A model generated the notes under the pieces. It searched no databases. It worked only from the letters and a program-made list of their open reading frames with translations, and had not been told where the DNA came from. Source: a virus. From it: DNA of 64,000 nt. Each line of letters starts with the position of its first letter. The stretch's first letter is position 1. The stretch spans positions 1 through 64,000 of the IMG/VR virus record IMGVR_UViG_3300021181_000009, one strand, 5' to 3'. A program made the translations under genes and the position numbers. Of this stretch, positions 8,064 through 16,945 are shown in pieces.

Positions 8064-9166
8064 ACATTCCTTTTTTTGCTTTAGATAGACAGTATCAAAC
8101 AATTAGAACCGATATTCTCAATGCATATGATAAAGTATTATCATCTGGTAAAGTAATCAGAGGTATCAACACTCAAATGCTTGAAGAAGAAATTGCTGCT
8201 AGATGTGATAGGCAATTTGCAATCGCAGTTAATAGTGGCACAAGTGCATTAATGGGTGCTATCATTTCTTTGTATTGTCAATCAAAGAATATCTTATGTC
8301 CAGCAGAAAGCTTTGTCGCAACAGCAAACGCAATTTATTCTACATCAAATAATCCTGTGATTGTAGATTCTGATTACAGTGGATTGCTTGATATCAAAAA
8401 ATTGACTAAAGCGAAATTAGAAAACGCAAGTGCCTTGCTTTATGTAAATTTATACGGTAATTGTTTAGATTATGACAACTTACGTGTAATGCTAGAGTTA
8501 TATGGGATCAGCAATCTTCCTATTATTGAGGATGCGTGCCAAAGCTTCGGTTCATCATATAAAGGAATCCCATCAGGAAAACTGGGAACTATTAGTTGCT
8601 TGAGTTTTGATCCAACAAAGAATTTAAACAACTATGGATCAGGTGGAATGATTTTGACTGATGATATTCATGTTGCAGAATATATGCGAAACTTTAGATC
8701 AAATGGGACTGAAGTATATTCACACCGTTTAGAGTATGGAATAAATGTTCAAATGTCTGAAATGGATGCTGTTGGATTGCTCGTAAAGTTGAAACATTTT
8801 GATAAATGGCAAGCACGCAGAACACAAATTGCCAATCACTATAATTCAGAATTTTCTAAAATATTTGCATTAGATATTCCTACCCAAACACTCGATTCTG
8901 TGTGCAACTGGCACAAATATGTGTTGAGAACTTCATCGAACGATAGAGATAAACTTAGACAACATCTAGAAAAGAATGGTATTGAAATTAGAATTCATTA
9001 TGAGAAAACATTAAGGCATCATCATATGAATACTGACAAATACGATACCAATACTATTTCTCACAAAAATTGCCTAGAAAAGCTTAGTTTACCCATATAC
9101 CCAGAGCTCCAGGATGTCGAGGTGGAATACATCATAAAGGTAGTAAAAGAATACTACGGTAAATAG
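8060..9166 (+). CDS. DegT/DnrJ/EryC1/StrS-type PLP aminotransferase
   Basis: 368 residues. A PLP-dependent sugar aminotransferase that converts a keto-sugar nucleotide to an amino sugar. Seen: AIAVNSGTSAL near the phosphate site, IIEDACQSFGS with the PLP-nitrogen Asp158, and SFDPTKNLNNYGSGG with the Schiff-base Lys187. I chose ATG 8060 (MNIPFFAL), which overlaps the preceding stop as ATGA, over an in-frame TTG 9 nt upstream. Paired with the preceding epimerase it should yield a nucleotide-activated amino sugar. The next gene starts 4 nt after its stop. Confidence 0.87.
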   Translation: MNIPFFALDRQYQTIRTDILNAYDKVLSSGKVIRGINTQMLEEEIAARCDRQFAIAVNSGTSALMGAIISLYCQSKNILCPAESFVATANAIYSTSNNPVIVDSDYSGLLDIKKLTKAKLENASALLYVNLYGNCLDYDNLRVMLELYGISNLPIIEDACQSFGSSYKGIPSGKLGTISCLSFDPTKNLNNYGSGGMILTDDIHVAEYMRNFRSNGTEVYSHRLEYGINVQMSEMDAVGLLVKLKHFDKWQARRTQIANHYNSEFSKIFALDIPTQTLDSVCNWHKYVLRTSSNDRDKLRQHLEKNGIEIRIHYEKTLRHHHMNTDKYDTNTISHKNCLEKLSLPIYPELQDVEVEYIIKVVKEYYGK

Positions 9167-9170
9167 TAGT

Positions 9171-10052
9171 ATGAGACTCTATGAACTTAAACCAGGCCAA
9201 AAGAAGGAATTTCACCCTTCAAACACTGAAGAACCTCAATCATTTACTACGTTTTTAACGAATTGTAGTGAATCTATTGCTGCTATGCGCGAAGCTAAAA
9301 GTTTTTTATATCGCGGAATAAAGAGTACAAAAGGTGATATATTTTTAGGGCGGCCCAGAGCTAATCGTAATGCTGTGGATACAAAAGGCTCTATTCAGAA
9401 AGAAGTAGATAAATTTTACACTGCTGCAGGGTTTACTGCATTACGATCTAATTCTATATTTTGTTGTGGTGATATCAACACCGCTATATCCTATGGTGAT
9501 CCATATATAATTTTTCCTATAAACGGATTTGCATTCACTTGGAGTCCTAAGATATATGATTTTTATGATTATATGCAAAGCAAAGATATCAATAACCCAA
9601 GTGATTTGTATTCCAATCAAGATGTATTAGATACAATCAGGAAATCTTCAGACCGTATAGCAAATAAACTCGATTCTATAATAATTAAACGACGTTTTGA
9701 TGATGTAGGTGATGAACTCTATTATATCAAGGTTTGGTTCAACGACATAAGTTATGAATATAATCCGAAAGAAATCCCAAAGTTTCTAATGAAAGCATCC
9801 AAAAAATGTTTTGATATAGAAAAAAAGTATAAAGTTGATCTTAAAACTATACATGCATATATTTCTGAAATTAATGAACTGCTGAAAACCACTATCCTGA
9901 CGTCGGATCAGGTTCTATCAAATTTACAATACACTGATAAGGATTTTGCTGCTGCACTAAAATCCAAAAAAGAAATAATTGTCAATGGTGAATATTATGC
10001 ATTCACGAATAATAAATATCACAAATATCTGTGGGATGCACTCATTAAATGA
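9171..10052 (+). CDS. ART-like protein 3 (putative ADP-ribosyltransferase) with insertion
   Basis: 293 residues. The motifs of the family are kept: FLYRG (Arg48), LRSNSIFCCG, IFPINGFAFTWS and KEIIVNGEYYAF (Glu268). About 95 extra residues lie between the TWS block and the Glu strand, mostly charged and predicted helical (from YDYMQSKDINNPSD to KTTILTSDQV). The gene at 14831 has a similar-sized insertion in the same place. The N-terminal tag MRLYELKPGQK has L-x-E at residues 3-5, and HPSNTE plus NCSESIAAM match paralogues 1, 7 and 9. First of a three-gene ATGA-coupled run. ART assignment is by motif only. Confidence 0.58.
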   Translation: MRLYELKPGQKKEFHPSNTEEPQSFTTFLTNCSESIAAMREAKSFLYRGIKSTKGDIFLGRPRANRNAVDTKGSIQKEVDKFYTAAGFTALRSNSIFCCGDINTAISYGDPYIIFPINGFAFTWSPKIYDFYDYMQSKDINNPSDLYSNQDVLDTIRKSSDRIANKLDSIIIKRRFDDVGDELYYIKVWFNDISYEYNPKEIPKFLMKASKKCFDIEKKYKVDLKTIHAYISEINELLKTTILTSDQVLSNLQYTDKDFAAALKSKKEIIVNGEYYAFTNNKYHKYLWDALIK

Positions 10053-10651
10053 AGTTATACGAATTAGAAATCCAACTTGGTGAGAAACAAGAGCTAACAC
10101 CAGAACTTAGTGAAACGTATATCGCACTTATTAAACGAGATTGCTCAGAAGCACTTGCGGCAATGAAAGCGACAGGAAGGTTTTTGTATCGTGGTGTTCC
10201 TGGGGCGACCTTAAGGGCATTTAAAGGTGCATCAAGAGAAAATCGCAGACCACTCTCAACTAAAGCACATTTCCAAGTATTGATTGATGAAATGTTATCT
10301 CATTATGGATTTAAAGCATTAAGATCAAATTCTATATACTGCACTTCTGCATACGAAGAAGCACAATATTATGAGAAGGGATCTGGACATTTGTATATGA
10401 TTTTTCCCATCAATGGATTTGATTACACTTGGAGCCGATATTCAGGTGATCTTTATGCTATGATGGGATCGTCAGATTATCAAACGTTGAATAATAGAGA
10501 TTTCGAAAGTTTTCAAGAAAAATTCCAATTTACAAACAAGTATCTGAATGATGCCTTGACAGCTGGACACGAAGTAATGGTCCATGGTCAATATTATGCA
10601 TTTTCTAACCTAATATATGGCTATAATTTTGATAAGGAATTATTAGAATGA
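10049..10651 (+). CDS. ART-like protein 4 (putative ADP-ribosyltransferase)
   Basis: 200 residues, overlapping its neighbours on both sides by ATGA. Motifs: FLYRG (Arg48), LRSNSIYCTS, IFPINGFDYTWS and HEVMVHGQYYAF (Glu175). The start tag is MKLYELEIQLGEK, two residues longer than the usual MKIYEIEAGEK but with L-x-E still at residues 3-5. The segment RDCSEALAAM keeps the family Cys before motif 1. KGASRENRRPLS matches the R/K-x-SREN/DR-x-x-x-S loop that recurs after motif 1 in most members. Confidence 0.58.
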   Translation: MKLYELEIQLGEKQELTPELSETYIALIKRDCSEALAAMKATGRFLYRGVPGATLRAFKGASRENRRPLSTKAHFQVLIDEMLSHYGFKALRSNSIYCTSAYEEAQYYEKGSGHLYMIFPINGFDYTWSRYSGDLYAMMGSSDYQTLNNRDFESFQEKFQFTNKYLNDALTAGHEVMVHGQYYAFSNLIYGYNFDKELLE

Positions 10652-11292
10652 AAATATACGAAATTGAAGCTGGTGCCAAAGAGAAGTTTGAATCGCCGAT
10701 TGAAAAAATTGTTCCGTTAATTCAACAACATTGTAGGCAAGCACTTTACGGAATGCAGCAGGCAAACAGATTTCTCTATCGAGGAGTAAAAAAGATGCCA
10801 GCAGTAGCATTCCTGGGCCAATCTAGGGAAAACAGAAGTCCATCAGCATCGTCAGCGACATTTCATAGAAACATTAATTTAGCTTTTGCTACAGCAGGAT
10901 TCGTTGCAAATAGATCCAATTCAATATTTGCAACGTCTGATAAAGGAGAAGCTGCTGGCTATGCATTAGGAAGCAGCAATAAACCATATATGATATTCCC
11001 CATAGACGGATTTAAATTTACTTGGAGTCCATCAATTCAGGATCTCTTTGTTAATGAATATGGTTTATTTGGGAATGGCCCGGAAGAATACTTAAAGAGA
11101 ATGAAATTCTATTACGAGGATGATGCTGACCCAGAACTTATCAACGAATTTTTATGGAAATCAGAATATACTGATAAAGATTTCGGAGCAGCAGTTAGTT
11201 CACGCAATGAAATAATGATCCATGGCCAATATTATGCGGTTAGTACTGAATTCGAAGATTGGCCAGAGTTTAGACAACTCATTGGTTCTTGA
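10648..11292 (+). CDS. ART-like protein 5 (putative ADP-ribosyltransferase)
   Basis: 214 residues. Motifs: FLYRG (Arg45), NRSNSIFATS (Ala where most members have Cys), IFPIDGFKFTWS and NEIMIHGQYYAV (Glu188). Tag MKIYEIEAGAK with I-x-E at residues 3-5. The final 14 nt overlap, tail to tail, the end of the minus-strand gene at 11279, with no terminator between them, so the two transcripts must run into each other. Function inferred as for the family. Confidence 0.58.
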   Translation: MKIYEIEAGAKEKFESPIEKIVPLIQQHCRQALYGMQQANRFLYRGVKKMPAVAFLGQSRENRSPSASSATFHRNINLAFATAGFVANRSNSIFATSDKGEAAGYALGSSNKPYMIFPIDGFKFTWSPSIQDLFVNEYGLFGNGPEEYLKRMKFYYEDDADPELINEFLWKSEYTDKDFGAAVSSRNEIMIHGQYYAVSTEFEDWPEFRQLIGS

Positions 11293-14170
11293 AATATTCA
11301 TCCAACCACGCCCACTCAAAACTTAACAACAATTTATTCAATTCGCCATTGACACTTTCATAATATGTGATAGCGTCTTTTGCACCTTTAAGGCACATAT
11401 CTGCATTCTCGCCTTCGGCAACATTCAACCAAATATCCAATCTTTCTTTTGCAATATAGTCGCCATTGTCTGCAAAGTATCTAAGCTTCAAACTTTCCCT
11501 AAAAGATGTGCGCCAACATACTTTACTATCTTTATTAAAATGACTCGTTCCACTAAGCATAGGAACAACATCGTGCAACGAAGAAAGCGTAAAATCTAAT
11601 CCGTGATTATCATCCATACTCAATACCGTATTCTTGTGGTATGCGATAATTGCCTGATGGCCATATTCTAATCCATTGACAGGATTCTTTGCATGAAAAA
11701 TATAGTGGCGTGGCATGCGAAGTCGGTCTGGTTGCCAATTAAAATCAAAATTCGTATCAATCTCTAACTTAGCAAATACATTGAATGCCCAATTTGTTTC
11801 ACTAGCATTCGATGCTGCCTTATATGCTGCTGATCGACCATTTACACCATCGACCCTAACGATACGATTTTTGAAACCTTTATCTATAACGTATTCATTA
11901 AGCTTCAACCACATATCATCTGCCATCGATTCACCATTGCTAATGAATACAATATCAAGTGGTTTGCTTTTATACCAATCTTTCTTATCTATCGTAATGA
12001 ATGGATAGTCGTATATTTGAGAATTGAAATAGTTCTTAACGTCTTTTGGCACCAATGCAAACTCTGCACCATCACTCAATACATGCACCGATCTATCTTT
12101 ACCTGACCATAGATTTGGCGTGTATGTAAGCACGCCCCCTTCATATTTTTTAGGCAAAAACAATGCATAATTAGTAGAAAAAACGTGATTTTCGACTACT
12201 TGAGGCAAGGTTTCTTCAGTAAATCGTACAGTTTCAACGTCATACCTATTAACTGGCTGCACTGATACGTAATTCACTGTTTTAAAGTCCTCTAACTTAC
12301 TAATTTGCTGTCTCTGCGCTTTAAATTCAGTTACTGGAACATAAAATGTATCGCCATACTTCTGATCGTTACTAGGAAATACATGTAACATATTATGTTG
12401 CCAAGCACTTGGGTGCCAGCTAAAGTCAAATGTGGAATAATCACAAATACTTGAGATAACCCAAATATGTTTTGTCTCAGATTGATTGGCACAACGAGTT
12501 ATAGCATCCAAATAATTATCAACAAATCGCATCGTTTTTATATTAGAATATTTTTGCTTTAGAATATCTAATTGTGTTTTGCTTTCTGGATTGAAATGAT
12601 CTAGATACCAAATATCAATTTGTTCTTCACTATTATCCACTGTTTGATTCTTGACAAAATTAAGATTTGGCCAATCTTTGATATCATTGCACCATGTTCT
12701 GTTTCTGTTTAACTCAAACTTAGACAATAGAATTGAATCAGTCCATTTATCCCATTTACTACCGAACACATGTGTCATAGATAGTTCCCATGGTTCTGGG
12801 GACCAACTGAAATCAAATTCATCATAAACAAATTCACTACTGATAATCCAGAATCTATCTGTATTACATTTATTAGCACAACGAATTGCTGTTTGTTGTA
12901 AATTATTAACGAATCTCGTTTTTTGTAGCTGCGGATATTTGTTCTTTAATGATTCAAATCTTTCAGTACTTTCTTTGTTACCTTTGTCTAAAAAGAACAT
13001 ATCAAGTGATGCTGTATTTGTTGTTTTAATATCCGCAACATAGTTAATACTTGTATTACCGGCTAGATATGACGGTGCATTAACAAAATATGTTTCACTG
13101 TGTTGTTGCCATTGTGACGCAAATACATGAACAAGATCAATTTGACTTTTATCTGGGTGCCAACTGAAATCAAATTCATCATAATTTAAATCTTTACTCA
13201 ATGCCCAAAACTTTTCAGTAGGATGTTCGCTTATTAAATCTTCTAATGTAGATAGTATGAAATAGCGAGGGGAATTAATACCACTATAAAAAACCCGTAT
13301 ATCATTGATATAATTGCATCCACGAGGCGCGGTTGTTCCTGCGAAATATGAAGTTTCAGAAGTTTTTTGCCATTGTGAAGGGAAGACATGTTTATAATCC
13401 TTTTGACTTTCATCTGGATGCCATGAGAAATCAAACGTAAAATAATCTGCGTTAGGATCAAGCGTCCAATATTGCATTTCAGGTATTGCTTTAGCTTTTA
13501 ACTGTGGGACATATTTTTCTTGTGTCGCATTCTTTACAACGTATGTCGGACCACCTGTAGCTTGCCACTGCGTTCCAAATTTATAAATATATGGAGGGTC
13601 ATTAGGATGTGGGCACCAACTGAAATCAAAGCTACTCTTATCGATATTAGCGGGAACAATCCAGCCGCCAATTGGAATAGTTTTTGCACGCAACTCATCG
13701 TGGAATTTTGGAGCAACTGCTTTAATACAATGATATTCGGGTCCCCCAATGTCCCACCATACCGTACCGAATATGTGAATGTAAGGTGGCTCGTCTGGGT
13801 CAGGGTGCCAGGAGAAGTCGAAACTATCTACATCTATATTTTCAGGGACTACCCAGTTTTCGACACACGATTTCCTAACAACTCGTTGCTCAGTTCTATA
13901 ATTTTTAATTAAATTTGATTCAGTTAGATTTGCCGGAATGAGATACGTTCCAGCATTGCGCTGCCACTGCGAACCAAACACGTGAGTGTGATGCTGTTCC
14001 CATTTAGGTGGCATCCAATAAAAATCAAAATTATCATAATCTGTATCTGCTGTAATCACCCAACAAAACTTAGTTCTGCTTTGTTTTGCAGCATCGAAAA
14101 TATCTACTGCGTATTTTTCATGTGGAAATAGATTTGGTTTAGTAGAAGTGGTGTAGAATACGTCGAACAT
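11279..14170 (-). CDS. 963-residue repeat protein built from degenerate GT-A glycosyltransferase-like units
   Basis: Eight copies of a block FDF-[SYN]-W-x-P are visible at about 60-190-residue intervals (FDFYWMP, FDFSWHPDPD, FDFSWCPHPN, two FDFSWHPD, FDFSWSPEPW, FDFSWHPSAW, FDFNWQPD). Most are followed by HVF-x-S-x-W-Q. The C-terminal 230 residues (LDIVFISNGES, VRVDGVNGRSAAYKAASNAS, KNPVNGLEYGHQAI) align by eye with the intact glycosyltransferase-like protein at 35864-36802, but the DGDN metal motif of that protein is replaced (VFAKLE). The repeats look like copies of the same half-domain with the DxD lost. A glycan-binding or scaffold role is possible; catalytic activity is doubtful. It lies inverted within the ART array and starts 5 nt after a TAAATA octamer. 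Confidence 0.55.
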   Translation of the reverse strand: MFDVFYTTSTKPNLFPHEKYAVDIFDAAKQSRTKFCWVITADTDYDNFDFYWMPPKWEQHHTHVFGSQWQRNAGTYLIPANLTESNLIKNYRTEQRVVRKSCVENWVVPENIDVDSFDFSWHPDPDEPPYIHIFGTVWWDIGGPEYHCIKAVAPKFHDELRAKTIPIGGWIVPANIDKSSFDFSWCPHPNDPPYIYKFGTQWQATGGPTYVVKNATQEKYVPQLKAKAIPEMQYWTLDPNADYFTFDFSWHPDESQKDYKHVFPSQWQKTSETSYFAGTTAPRGCNYINDIRVFYSGINSPRYFILSTLEDLISEHPTEKFWALSKDLNYDEFDFSWHPDKSQIDLVHVFASQWQQHSETYFVNAPSYLAGNTSINYVADIKTTNTASLDMFFLDKGNKESTERFESLKNKYPQLQKTRFVNNLQQTAIRCANKCNTDRFWIISSEFVYDEFDFSWSPEPWELSMTHVFGSKWDKWTDSILLSKFELNRNRTWCNDIKDWPNLNFVKNQTVDNSEEQIDIWYLDHFNPESKTQLDILKQKYSNIKTMRFVDNYLDAITRCANQSETKHIWVISSICDYSTFDFSWHPSAWQHNMLHVFPSNDQKYGDTFYVPVTEFKAQRQQISKLEDFKTVNYVSVQPVNRYDVETVRFTEETLPQVVENHVFSTNYALFLPKKYEGGVLTYTPNLWSGKDRSVHVLSDGAEFALVPKDVKNYFNSQIYDYPFITIDKKDWYKSKPLDIVFISNGESMADDMWLKLNEYVIDKGFKNRIVRVDGVNGRSAAYKAASNASETNWAFNVFAKLEIDTNFDFNWQPDRLRMPRHYIFHAKNPVNGLEYGHQAIIAYHKNTVLSMDDNHGLDFTLSSLHDVVPMLSGTSHFNKDSKVCWRTSFRESLKLRYFADNGDYIAKERLDIWLNVAEGENADMCLKGAKDAITYYESVNGELNKLLLSFEWAWLDEYFKNQ

Positions 14171-14174
14171 AAAT

Positions 14175-14186
14175 ATATTTAAATAT
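14175..14186. promoter_or_regulatory. Divergent late promoters fused in a palindrome (ATATTTAAATAT)
   Basis: A perfect 12-bp palindrome between divergent genes. It reads TAAATA on both strands: minus 14181-14176, 5 nt before the ATG at 14170, and plus 14180-14185, 13 nt before the ATG at 14199. The same layout occurs at 25531-25544. Two RNA polymerases could not bind both octamers at once, so the two directions should compete. Confidence 0.5.
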
Positions 14187-14198
14187 GCATATTATAAC

Positions 14199-14834
14199 AT
14201 GAAAATAAACGAAATAACAGATAATCCCAAAGCCGATGATGCTGAAATTGATGCTTTAGTAAAAACAATTCGCACTGAATGTAGCCAATTTATTCCCTAT
14301 GTAGTTGAAGCCCGTTATGCATTATATCGCGGCTTGCAAGTCGGAACAAAATGGCATAGCTTTGTTACTAAACAACGACAAATCCCGTTAGCATTCGTAG
14401 GAAAATCTATAAGCCGTTACGGTAGTGGTGTATCGCCCACCGAAAAAGAATTTGATAATTTATTGTTAAATGCTGGATTTACTGCACTAAGATCAAATTC
14501 AATCTATACGACAGGTGATCAGCACGTAGCTGAAGGATATGGTGAAATGTATGAGATTCTTCCGAAGAACGGATTTACATACACTTGGGCTCCAGGTGCA
14601 GGTAAAGATAATGTATATATTGTAGAAACTATCAATGATATTTTAAAAAGTGGCAATACAGATCCAGAAAACGTTAGACAATATCTATCCGATACAAATT
14701 TGGCACAAGCAATAAAGCAAGGAACTGAAATATACATACATGGTGAATATTATGCATTTTCAAGATGGAAAATGCGGAGAGTGCTTGATAAATTGTGGAA
14801 CGAAGAATTTCATCCAGGACGGGTAATTCAATGA
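14199..14834 (+). CDS. ART-like protein 6 (putative ADP-ribosyltransferase), divergent member
   Basis: 211 residues, the most divergent of the ten. Motif 1 is ALYRG (Arg44), motif 2 is LRSNSIYTTG with Thr in place of Cys, the central block is ILPKNGFTYTWA, and motif 3 is TEIYIHGEYYAF (Glu177). Tag MKINEITDNPK has I-x-E at residues 3-5 but lacks the PGEK that usually follows. It starts a five-gene run (14199-17607) of overlapping paralogues read from the divergent promoter at 14175-14186. Confidence 0.55.
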   Translation: MKINEITDNPKADDAEIDALVKTIRTECSQFIPYVVEARYALYRGLQVGTKWHSFVTKQRQIPLAFVGKSISRYGSGVSPTEKEFDNLLLNAGFTALRSNSIYTTGDQHVAEGYGEMYEILPKNGFTYTWAPGAGKDNVYIVETINDILKSGNTDPENVRQYLSDTNLAQAIKQGTEIYIHGEYYAFSRWKMRRVLDKLWNEEFHPGRVIQ

Positions 14835-15784
14835 AAATAAATGAAATTGATTTGGAACCAGGACAAAAACAACGATTTGATCCTTCAAACACAGACTATG
14901 AAAGAAGTTTCGATAAATTTCTTTTAGATTGTAGTGATTCCATCGCAGCGATGAGGCAAGCAAAGCAACTTTTATATAGGGGGATAAAAACAAAAGTCCC
15001 TGATATTTTTGTTGGTATACCACGACAAGATAGGAGTCCATTGGACACCCCTAAGGGACATAATGAACAAATCAATACTCTCATGTCCAAAGCAGGATTT
15101 ACTGCAATAAGAACCAACTCTATATTTTGTTCAGGTTCAGTTTGGGAAACTGGAATGTATGGAAAAAATTACATCATCTTTCCTAAAAATGGATTTGATT
15201 TTACGTGGAGCACTAAGATAGATGATTTAACGCGCTACTTATCTTTAAATCGTACTAACTTTTCACAATATGGATTCCAAGCATATTCTGATACTTTTCA
15301 AAAATATAGAATTGCAGGGTTCAATGTAACATCTTATATGCGACAAATAATCCATGAAGTTAATAACTTACCTTATGGCTCTCCTGAAAGAAAAGGCGGT
15401 GAAAAACTAGGAGGTCTCATTGCAAATACTCAAAACTATTACAAGATGGATCTACAAACCAATACTTATATGTTTCCATCTGCAAAAGATGCTAAAAAAA
15501 TTGCTGCTGCGGTCGTCGCATACAATTCAATGTACAAGCAAAATATAGGTGAGAAATTGATGGACCACTTACCTGACTATATTCAATACGCAACTGCCAT
15601 GCAGAATCCGCAAAAGAATATTCATCCAAAAGACGTTATGCAAGGTATGGGTTATAAGTCAGATGATTTTACAGCGGCGCTTAACTCATTACATGAGATT
15701 CTGATTAAAGGTGAATACTATGCCTTTAATAAAGACAAATACTATTACGAACTAAGAGAAAAGATACTCTATGAAAATAAATGA
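14831..15784 (+). CDS. ART-like protein 7 (putative ADP-ribosyltransferase) with insertion
   Basis: 317 residues from ATG 14831, which overlaps the preceding stop as ATGA. An in-frame GTG at 14795 would add 12 residues inside the previous gene and would break the conserved MKINEI start, so I reject it. Motifs: LLYRG (Arg50), IRTNSIFCSG, IFPKNGFDFTWS and HEILIKGEYYAF (Glu289). About 120 extra residues between the TWS block and the Glu strand make it the longest member; they carry MRQIIHEVNNLPYGSPERK and a helical stretch. Tag MKINEIDLEPGQK. The insertion may recognise a different target. Confidence 0.58.
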   Translation: MKINEIDLEPGQKQRFDPSNTDYERSFDKFLLDCSDSIAAMRQAKQLLYRGIKTKVPDIFVGIPRQDRSPLDTPKGHNEQINTLMSKAGFTAIRTNSIFCSGSVWETGMYGKNYIIFPKNGFDFTWSTKIDDLTRYLSLNRTNFSQYGFQAYSDTFQKYRIAGFNVTSYMRQIIHEVNNLPYGSPERKGGEKLGGLIANTQNYYKMDLQTNTYMFPSAKDAKKIAAAVVAYNSMYKQNIGEKLMDHLPDYIQYATAMQNPQKNIHPKDVMQGMGYKSDDFTAALNSLHEILIKGEYYAFNKDKYYYELREKILYENK

Positions 15785-16370
15785 AATAGATCCTGGTGAA
15801 AAAATTGATATAAGTGATACAAATAATATTTATCATTTTATCGATCTAATTCATACTCATTGTTCAGAAGCTATTGCCGGAATGAAGCAAGCCAATAAAT
15901 TTCTGTATAGGGGGATAAATGGGGTGCCATCTATGTTTCATGGAAAACCTAGGTCCGACAGACAACCGACCAATAAAAATCGTACGGAATCACAGAAAAT
16001 GTTTGATATTGCACTAGCAAAACAAGGAATAGAAGCTAACCGTTCAAATTCTATATTTTGTTCTGGAAGCGTAACTCAAGCTATGATCTATGGATTAGAT
16101 GATAATGACGTTTATTGCATATTTCCCACAAATGGATTTAAGTTTGTCTGGAGTCCGAAAGTCAGAGATATAGTTAATGATCCAGACTATAATTGGCGAA
16201 ATCGTTACGAACAAGAATTTTATGATCGATATGTCATAAGGAAAGATTACACAAATCAAGCCTTAGGAGAAGCAATTAAGTCTGGTCATGAAATCATGAT
16301 TGCTGGAGAATATTATGCAATCCGTAGCAATCTTGCTGGCGGTGTTTTTTGGAAATATTTAGTCAAATGA
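15771..16370 (+). CDS. ART-like protein 8 (putative ADP-ribosyltransferase)
   Basis: 199 residues, overlapping the end of the previous paralogue by 14 nt. Motifs: FLYRG (Arg47), NRSNSIFCSG, IFPTNGFKFVWS and HEIMIAGEYYAI (Glu174). Tag MKINEIDPGEK, identical in its first eleven residues to paralogue 1 at 1183. THCSEAIAGM keeps the family Cys. The loop GKPRSDRQPTNK matches the R-x-x-R-x-x loop of its relatives. Confidence 0.58.
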   Translation: MKINEIDPGEKIDISDTNNIYHFIDLIHTHCSEAIAGMKQANKFLYRGINGVPSMFHGKPRSDRQPTNKNRTESQKMFDIALAKQGIEANRSNSIFCSGSVTQAMIYGLDDNDVYCIFPTNGFKFVWSPKVRDIVNDPDYNWRNRYEQEFYDRYVIRKDYTNQALGEAIKSGHEIMIAGEYYAIRSNLAGGVFWKYLVK

Positions 16371-16945
16371 AAATATACGAAATAGAAGCTGGTGAGAAAC
16401 AAAAATTTGAGCCGTCTAATTCAGATGAAAATAGAACGTTTCAAAAGTTCCTTTCTGATTGTAGTGATTCTATTGCTGCAATGCAATCTGCAAATAAATT
16501 TATATTCCGTGGTACATCCTCTTTTCCAAGTGAAATATTCATCGGAAAATCTAGAGATAATAGAAATTCACTAAGCTATGTTCGGGAAGAAAGTAAGATA
16601 ATAGATTTCCAATTTGAACAAGACGGATTTGATGCTAGGCGCACCAATTCTATTTTTTGCAGCGGGTCTGGTCCAGAGGCGGGTAGTTATGGTAAGCTTT
16701 ATATGATTTTCCCCATCAACGGATTTAAATTTACATGGAGCCCAATGGTTGTTGATTTCGCTACAAATGCAAGCATTAATAAACATTTATCACATTTTCA
16801 TCCACTAAGTTATGGCTACACAAATAAGAATTTAGTTGCGGCCATAAAATCAAAAAATGAAATAATGATTAATGGATCCTACTATGCATTTTCCTTCAAA
16901 GAATACTGGAAGCCATTATCTGAATATTTTGGGTTTAAAAAATGA
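16367..16945 (+). CDS. ART-like protein 9 (putative ADP-ribosyltransferase)
   Basis: 192 residues from ATG 16367 (ATGA overlap). An in-frame TTG at 16349 is rejected because it would displace the conserved tag. Motifs: FIFRG (Arg48; Phe for the usual Tyr), RRTNSIFCSG, IFPINGFKFTWS and NEIMINGSYYAF (Glu165). Tag MKIYEIEAGEK. Overall it is closest to paralogue 1: both share EPSN, the DCS-[ED]-SIAAMQ helix, FIGKSRDNRNSL / FIGRSREHRNSL and a short segment after TWS. One probably arose from the other although they are 15 kb apart. Confidence 0.58.
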   Translation: MKIYEIEAGEKQKFEPSNSDENRTFQKFLSDCSDSIAAMQSANKFIFRGTSSFPSEIFIGKSRDNRNSLSYVREESKIIDFQFEQDGFDARRTNSIFCSGSGPEAGSYGKLYMIFPINGFKFTWSPMVVDFATNASINKHLSHFHPLSYGYTNKNLVAAIKSKNEIMINGSYYAFSFKEYWKPLSEYFGFKK

